DNA from: Candidatus Mycobacterium wuenschmannii
GTDB taxonomy: Bacteria > Actinomycetota > Actinomycetes > Mycobacteriales > Mycobacteriaceae
Direction: 5' to 3'
DNA length: 64,000 bases
NCBI RefSeq assembly: GCF_030252325.1
Contig: NZ_CP126981.1
Location: 3,472,001 to 3,536,000, forward strand
How positions within the stretch are numbered: position 1 is the stretch's first letter; each line of letters begins with the position of its first letter. Under the pieces are notes generated by a model that did not search any database, was not told where the DNA came from, and worked only from the letters and a program-made list of their open reading frames with translations. Positions 59,800 through 64,000 of the stretch are shown here, in pieces. Both the position numbers and the translations under genes were made by a program.

Positions 59800-61362
59800 T
59801 TACCGCCCCGCGTCGGCCAGCGCCTGCACCGCGGCGTTGTAGCCGGGGATGAACGTGATGCCCGGCCCACCGTGACAGCCGGTGCTTGCCAGATAGAGCC
59901 CTTCAACCGGAAGCGGTTGTCCGATATAGCCTTTGGGGCCCGGCCGGTTGGGCCCGATCTGGTTGGCGTGGTAGAGGCCGTGACAGTAGTCGCCGCCGGG
60001 GGCCCCGAACATCACCCCCATGTGCTTGGGCGTGAAGGTGGTGTGCCGGCCGATGCTGCGCTCGAAGTTGGGTGCCAGCCGATTGATCTTGTCGATCACC
60101 CGCTGCCCCATTTCGACTTTCGCGGCGCCGTAATCGACGTCGCCTTCTACCGGGAACCACAGCGCGAACGCCGATGCGGCGTGCTTGCCCGGCGGCGCCA
60201 GGTCGGGATCGTTTTGCGACGGCACCTGGAAGACGACAGTCGGGTCGGCGGGGACGATCCCGCGCCGGCAGTCCTCCCACTGCTGCTGCACTTCTTCCGG
60301 CGTCGAGAAGATGCCGATTGAGGCCTGCATGCTCGGCTCGTTCAGCATCTCGTAGGGCGCCACGAACTCCGGGGCCTCGTCGAGGGCGAAATGCATCTGA
60401 ATGTAGCTGCCGCGGTGGTCGATTCGCGCATAGCGCGAGCGAATGTCGGCCGGCACAGTCGCGGGATCGAGGAGGTCGTTGACGGTCAGGTCGGGCGCCA
60501 GTGCGGAGATGACGATCGGCGCGGTGACGGTGTCACCCGCCTCGGTGCGCACCCCGCCGACACGACCGTCGTCGGCCAGGATCCCGGTGACCTTGGTGCG
60601 CAACCGGACCTCACCGCCGTCGCGCTCGAGAGTGTCGACCAAATGCCGGGTGAGCGCGCCGATTCCGCCACGCAGCTTCTTCATCTGCATGGTGTCGCCA
60701 TCGGGCACGCCCAAGCCGAACGCGAGCGCGGCGGCGCTTCCCGGGGTGGCCGGCCCGCGGTAGAGCGTGTTGACGGCGAGCACGGTCATCGAACCGCGCA
60801 GCGCGGCATGCTTCTCGCGGTCGGGCAGATAGCGATCCAGGATGTCGGTGACCGAGCCGAACAGCATCTCGTCGATCGCCGAGCGCTCGAATTCGTTGGT
60901 GGCACAGGCATACATCTCGTCGAGCGTCTTCGGCGGCACGCCGGCCTCGAATCGGCCCAGGGCCCGCGTCGGCGCCATCGCCCAGGCCATCAGGCCGGCC
61001 ATGCCGTTGACCGCCTCGGCCCCGTGCACCTCGTTGAGATGAGTGAACAGCTTGATCGGGTCGCTGTACTGGACCATCGGGTCGTCGCCGACTCCGCGCA
61101 GCGCGACCGACATCACGTCCAGGTCGATGGTCGGAATCGCTTCCAGCCCAAGCTTTTCGCGGACGATCGGCGCGGTGGGAAACTGCACCGACCCGGCGAT
61201 CTCGAAGTGGTAGCCATCGAACAACTCCACCGTCGACGCCATTCCGCCGGCGTACAGCTTCGATTCCAGGCAGAGCGTGCGCAGGCCGGCCTGCTGCAGG
61301 AGCACCGCCGCGGCCAGGCCGTTGTGCCCGGCGCCGATCACGATCGCGTCGTAGTCGCTCAT
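59800..61362 (-). CDS. FAD-dependent oxidoreductase, phytoene desaturase/CrtI-like (Rv3829c-like)
   Basis: A 520-aa amine-oxidase-fold flavoprotein: N-terminal dinucleotide motif AIVIGAGHNGLAAAVLLQQAG, then ESKLYAGGMASTVELFDGYHFEIAGS typical of CrtI/retinol-saturase-like proteins, and C-terminal FAD motif LYLASTGCHGGPGITFIPGYNAA. It could saturate or desaturate an isoprenoid or lipid; substrate unknown. ATG at 61362 is 26 bp downstream of a palindromic operator (61388-61409) shared with the adjacent TetR gene, so it is probably repressed by it. Compared with M. tuberculosis, Rv3820-Rv3828 are missing between this gene and the Rv3819 homologue. Confidence 0.87.
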   Translation of the reverse strand: MSDYDAIVIGAGHNGLAAAVLLQQAGLRTLCLESKLYAGGMASTVELFDGYHFEIAGSVQFPTAPIVREKLGLEAIPTIDLDVMSVALRGVGDDPMVQYSDPIKLFTHLNEVHGAEAVNGMAGLMAWAMAPTRALGRFEAGVPPKTLDEMYACATNEFERSAIDEMLFGSVTDILDRYLPDREKHAALRGSMTVLAVNTLYRGPATPGSAAALAFGLGVPDGDTMQMKKLRGGIGALTRHLVDTLERDGGEVRLRTKVTGILADDGRVGGVRTEAGDTVTAPIVISALAPDLTVNDLLDPATVPADIRSRYARIDHRGSYIQMHFALDEAPEFVAPYEMLNEPSMQASIGIFSTPEEVQQQWEDCRRGIVPADPTVVFQVPSQNDPDLAPPGKHAASAFALWFPVEGDVDYGAAKVEMGQRVIDKINRLAPNFERSIGRHTTFTPKHMGVMFGAPGGDYCHGLYHANQIGPNRPGPKGYIGQPLPVEGLYLASTGCHGGPGITFIPGYNAAVQALADAGR

Positions 61363-61387
61363 CTGAGCAGGCTGGCAGGGATGCGAT

Positions 61388-61409
61388 GTTTTGTCAATTA
61401 TGACGAAAC
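61388..61409. promoter_or_regulatory. TetR operator, site 1 (oxidoreductase promoter)
   Basis: Half-sites GTTTTGTCA (61388-61396) and TGACGAAAC (61401-61409), 4-nt centre, 8 of 9 pairs symmetric. It overlaps the TetR stop codon and lies 26 bp before the oxidoreductase ATG. The sequence matches site 2 at 62044. Confidence 0.7.
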
Positions 61410-62021
61410 TTGGCCCGACCATGACTCGGTGATGCCGGCCCGCAGCGTCTCCAGCGCCAGATGGCAGACCCGGGCCAACTCTCCGAGCGACCGGTCGCCC
61501 CCGAGCATCCAGGACTCCATCGCACCGAACACCCCGGCCGCGATGCACCGCGCCACCACCGTGCAGCGCACCTTCTCGTCGGGCGTCGGATCGGCTGCCG
61601 AGCTTCGACGTTGCAACTGCGCCGCGATCGCGTCGGCGAAGTCCGCCTGCACTTCGGCGATGTGCCGGACGATGCGGCCCGGGTCGATCTCGTGATCACG
61701 CAGGGTGGCGATTTTCGCCACGGCGTCAACGTCATACGGAAACGCGAAGATCGCCGCCTGCACCGAGTCGACGATCGGTTCGTCGGCCGGCCGGTCGTTC
61801 AGCGCGGCGCGAAACCAGTTCAGCCCGGTGTAGTCGGCGAACAGCAGGTCGTGTTTGGACGAGAAGTGTCGGTAGAAGGTTCGCAGTGTCACGCCGGCGT
61901 CCGCGGCGATCTGCTCGGCCGAGGTGTCCTCGACGCCCTGCGCGAGAAACCGCACCAGCGCCGCCTGGCGCAGCGCCTCGCGGGTGCGCTCGCTGCGCGC
62001 CGTCTGCGCGGGCCGGATCAT
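61398..62021 (-). CDS. TetR-family repressor of the oxidoreductase module
   Basis: A 207-aa TetR. The helix-turn-helix covers about residues 10-55: REALRQAALVRFLAQGVEDTSAEQIAADAGVTLRTFYRHFSSKHDLLFADY. The ligand domain is of the usual length. A near-perfect operator is centred 33 bp upstream of its ATG and a second overlaps its own stop and precedes the oxidoreductase, so it probably represses itself, the oxidoreductase and perhaps the divergent DUF2834 gene. The ATG is preceded by TAATTT and 6 nt (leaderless). Position fits Rv3830c. Confidence 0.9.
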   Translation of the reverse strand: MIRPAQTARSERTREALRQAALVRFLAQGVEDTSAEQIAADAGVTLRTFYRHFSSKHDLLFADYTGLNWFRAALNDRPADEPIVDSVQAAIFAFPYDVDAVAKIATLRDHEIDPGRIVRHIAEVQADFADAIAAQLQRRSSAADPTPDEKVRCTVVARCIAAGVFGAMESWMLGGDRSLGELARVCHLALETLRAGITESWSGQVSS

Positions 62022-62027
62022 CGTTGT

Positions 62028-62033
62028 AAATTA
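62028..62033 (-). promoter_or_regulatory. -10 box for the TetR gene
   Basis: TAATTT on the minus strand, 6 nt before the ATG at 62021; operator site 2 lies just upstream, over the -35 region. Confidence 0.5.
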
Positions 62034-62043
62034 CCCCAGAATT

Positions 62044-62065
62044 GTTATGTCAATATTGACAAAAC
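62044..62065. promoter_or_regulatory. TetR operator, site 2 (TetR / DUF2834 promoters)
   Basis: Half-sites GTTATGTCAAT (62044-62054) and ATTGACAAAAC (62055-62065), 10 of 11 pairs symmetric, with core TGTCAATATTGACA perfect. It sits between the divergent TetR and DUF2834 genes. Confidence 0.8.
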
Positions 62066-62091
62066 TTCGGAGCCGGGGTGAGACTGCGGCG

Positions 62092-62589
62092 ATGGTCTCG
62101 CTTCTCACCCACGCAATCCTCGGCCTCGCGGTGATCGCCTGGATCGTCACCTCGAACCGGCAGGTCTTCTCGGGCGTCACCGGCGGCGGGCTGTTCTCCC
62201 CGCTGGAGGCGCTGTACTACGTGATCGGTATCGCCTCGATCGGGCTGGGCTGGTACTTCAACATCCGCTTCGTGCAGGAGTATTCGCAGGGCTCGACGAA
62301 CCCGCTCTGGGGTGAGCACGGCAGCTGGGCGGAATACATCCGGCTGATGTTCACCAACCCGGCGGCCAGTTCCGCGAGCCAGGACTACACGATCGCCAAT
62401 GTTGTTTTGCTGCCGTTGTTTACGATTACCGACGGCTATCGCCGTGGGCTGAAGCGGCCGTGGCTGTACTTCGTGTCCAGCCTGTTCACCAGCTTCGCGT
62501 TCGCGTTCGCGTTCTACTTCGCCACCATGGAGCGCCAGCACCGGCACGCACAGGCCGGTCAGGTTCAGGCGCTGACGCCGTCGCGGTAG
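62092..62589 (+). CDS. DUF2834 membrane protein
   Basis: A 165-aa polytopic protein with four helices, matching DUF2834: helix 1 SLLTHAILGLAVIAWIV, helix 2 LEALYYVIGIASIGLGWYFN, helix 3 IANVVLLPLFTITDGY, helix 4 PWLYFVSSLFTSFAFAFAFYFATMERQ. Function unknown. ATG at 62092; an in-frame ATG at 62048 sits inside the TetR operator and is unlikely. Divergent from the TetR gene with which it shares operator site 2. Its 3' end overlaps the 3' end of the convergent GGDEF gene by 25 nt. Confidence 0.8.
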   Translation: MVSLLTHAILGLAVIAWIVTSNRQVFSGVTGGGLFSPLEALYYVIGIASIGLGWYFNIRFVQEYSQGSTNPLWGEHGSWAEYIRLMFTNPAASSASQDYTIANVVLLPLFTITDGYRRGLKRPWLYFVSSLFTSFAFAFAFYFATMERQHRHAQAGQVQALTPSR

Positions 62590-63692
62590 TCGTCCTCGGC
62601 GAAGCTCGCCAGCGGCGGCGGCAGCGGCCATTCGTGGTGTCCCGCTTGGTTTCCGCCGCGACGCTTGGCGCGATACATCGCGGCGTCCGCGGCCGCGATC
62701 AGTTCGATGAGTAGGTCGCTGCGGCTGCCGGTGCGATACGCCGGGTGTATGCCGGCCGTGCCGATGCTGGCGGTGATGCCGAACGGTAGCGCGGCGATCT
62801 CCTCGCAGAGTTGCTGCGCCCGCCGGTCGACTTCGTCGGGGCGCCAGATGTCGGCGATCACGAACTCCTCGCCGCCCGAGCGGCCGATTACCGCGGTGTC
62901 GTCGGTGGTGTCGCGCAGCGCGCGGGACACCGAGACCAGGGCGTCGTCGCCGGTGCTGTGTCCGTAGTTGTCGTTGAGTTGCTTGAAGCGATCCAGGTCG
63001 ATCACCGAGACCACGACGTAGGCCTGCTGTTCGCCGCCCTGCTCGAGGCACGCCTTGGCGCGGCGATGGAATGCGCGACGGGTGAACAGACCGGTCAACT
63101 GGTCGCGTTCGGCGCGTACCGCGTCATGACCCAGAACGTGTACGACAACCTGCACACCGAACGGGACGGCAAGGTTCAACAACAGCAGCAGCGAATAGGC
63201 ACAGACCGCCACGACGAGTCCCGGGCCCTGCGCGATCCGGAAGCCCTCGATCGCGCCGATTACGCCGGCGATCGTGAAGTTGTAGGCCATCAGCCACGCC
63301 CGGTGGAAGAGCGCGATATAGGTGGCCAGCGTCCCGAACGTCGCGCAGGTCATCATCGCGACCAGCGGGTCGCTCTGGGCCAGCGCGATCAGCGCGATGC
63401 AGGCGCTGGACAGCAGCGCGAACCAGATCGCCGTCTTGCGAGCCGGCCAGCGCGTCGCCCACAGCACGCAACCGATCGCCGCCCCGACGCAGGACACCAT
63501 CGCGCACGCGAGCTCGGCCACGGAGTCGGGCCCGGTCGGGGTGAACGTGGTGCCGAGCGCGACGACCGACAAGCCACCCGCGATGATCGCGACGGTGATG
63601 CGGGTCAGCGTGTCCATCCCGCGGGCGGCGAGGTGCGCGCTCAGCCGGTCATAGTGATCGGTCTGGCGCCACCACTGACTGACCCACCCCAT
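62565..63692 (-). CDS. Membrane-bound diguanylate cyclase (GGDEF)
   Basis: A 375-aa protein: an N-terminal membrane sensor of about six helices (residues 28-190), then a GGDEF domain with DQLTGLFTRRAFHRRA, VIDLDRFKQLNDNYGHSTGDDALVSVS and active-site GGEEF at 273-277. No inhibitory I-site (RxxD) is present five residues before the motif (DDTA there), so product inhibition is probably missing. It would make cyclic di-GMP. The C-terminus carries the extra tail GNQAGHHEWPLPPPL, also in the paralogue at the window end. ATG at 63692 has AGGTGAG upstream. Confidence 0.9.
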   Translation of the reverse strand: MGWVSQWWRQTDHYDRLSAHLAARGMDTLTRITVAIIAGGLSVVALGTTFTPTGPDSVAELACAMVSCVGAAIGCVLWATRWPARKTAIWFALLSSACIALIALAQSDPLVAMMTCATFGTLATYIALFHRAWLMAYNFTIAGVIGAIEGFRIAQGPGLVVAVCAYSLLLLLNLAVPFGVQVVVHVLGHDAVRAERDQLTGLFTRRAFHRRAKACLEQGGEQQAYVVVSVIDLDRFKQLNDNYGHSTGDDALVSVSRALRDTTDDTAVIGRSGGEEFVIADIWRPDEVDRRAQQLCEEIAALPFGITASIGTAGIHPAYRTGSRSDLLIELIAAADAAMYRAKRRGGNQAGHHEWPLPPPLASFAEDDYRDGVSA

Positions 63693-63794
63693 CGCGCTCT
63701 CACCTGGTTCGGACCGGCAGCCCCGGCCTGTGTGCAGGACGCTCGGTCACAAGATGATAAGGCAGCCGGGAAGGCCCGGCCGGACTTTGCTGCG

Positions 63795-64000
63795 CTACGC
63801 GGTGAGCTCGTCGCTGACGTAGCCGCCGGGCTCCGCGGGGAAATCGGACAACGGCGGCGGCAGTGGCCATTCATGATGACCGGCACGGTTACCGCCGTCG
63901 CGTTTGGCGACGTACATGGCCGCGTCCGCCGCAGCGGTGAGCTCGACGAGCAAGTCGCCGGCGCTACCGGTGCGGTACGCGGGATAGCTGCCGGCGGTGC
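63795..64000 (-). CDS. Second diguanylate cyclase, C-terminal part (cut by window edge)
   Basis: Only the last 68 residues are visible. They read TAGSYPAYRTGSAGDLLVELTAAADAAMY, then VAKRDGGNRAGHHEWPLPPPL and end in DELTA. They align closely with the last 70 residues of the neighbouring cyclase, which lies 102 bp upstream in the same direction, so this is a tandem paralogue. The 102-bp gap has no clear promoter or terminator. The active site lies outside the window. Confidence 0.88.
   Translation of the reverse strand, partial: TAGSYPAYRTGSAGDLLVELTAAADAAMYVAKRDGGNRAGHHEWPLPPPLSDFPAEPGGYVSDELTA

Overview
This 64 kb, GC-rich window is a chromosomal segment of a non-tuberculous Mycobacterium (sensu lato). 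It carries the arabinogalactan, mycolic acid and lipoarabinomannan assembly region in an order very close to that of M. tuberculosis from echA21 (Rv3774) to about Rv3831. Homologies were judged by eye from translated sequence and remembered family members; no search was run. The species cannot be named from this window.

Layout. 1-7000: a crotonase, a small protein, a 13E12-type HNH gene under an SOS box, LipE, a membrane protein, tRNA-Ser(UGA), MarR, a quinone oxidoreductase and an aminotransferase-fold protein that lacks its PLP lysine. 7064-12621: a GT-C membrane glycosyltransferase, the proteasome activator Bpa/PafE, then wzt-glfT1-wzm (galactan priming and export) and a GtrA protein. 12645-29254: a DUF2235 hydrolase, dprE1-dprE2 (DPA synthesis), aftA, embC, then an MFS transporter on the opposite strand, then embA-embB. 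29358-32413: an accessory patch (CsbD-like, TetR, secreted lipase, 45-aa protein, secreted protein). 32410-44684 (minus strand): accD4-pks13-fadD32 (mycolate condensation), the cutinase-like Rv3802c homologue, MPT51 and an antigen 85. 45073-51636 (minus): a chain of overlapping genes glf-glfT2-DPPR phosphatase-ubiA-aftB. 51912-64000: erp, a peptidoglycan amidase, a HAD phosphatase, three tandem acyltransferases, an MBL-Rieske protein, a FAD oxidoreductase/TetR/DUF2834 module and two tandem diguanylate cyclases (the second cut by the window edge).

How the genes work together. UbiA, the PAP2 phosphatase and DprE1/DprE2 make decaprenyl-phosphoryl-arabinose. Glf, GlfT1 and GlfT2 build the galactan, which Wzm/Wzt export. 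AftA, EmbA/B/C and AftB add arabinan. FadD32, Pks13 and AccD4 make mycolates, and antigen 85 transfers them to the arabinan.

Most notable points: the embC/embA split by an MFS gene; alanine in DprE1 where benzothiazinones normally bond cysteine; a nucleophile serine in MPT51; a near-perfect TetR operator pair; an SOS box placed on a leaderless start; twelve genes whose -10 box sits 6-8 nt before the start codon; and two SigF-like promoters in the accessory patch.
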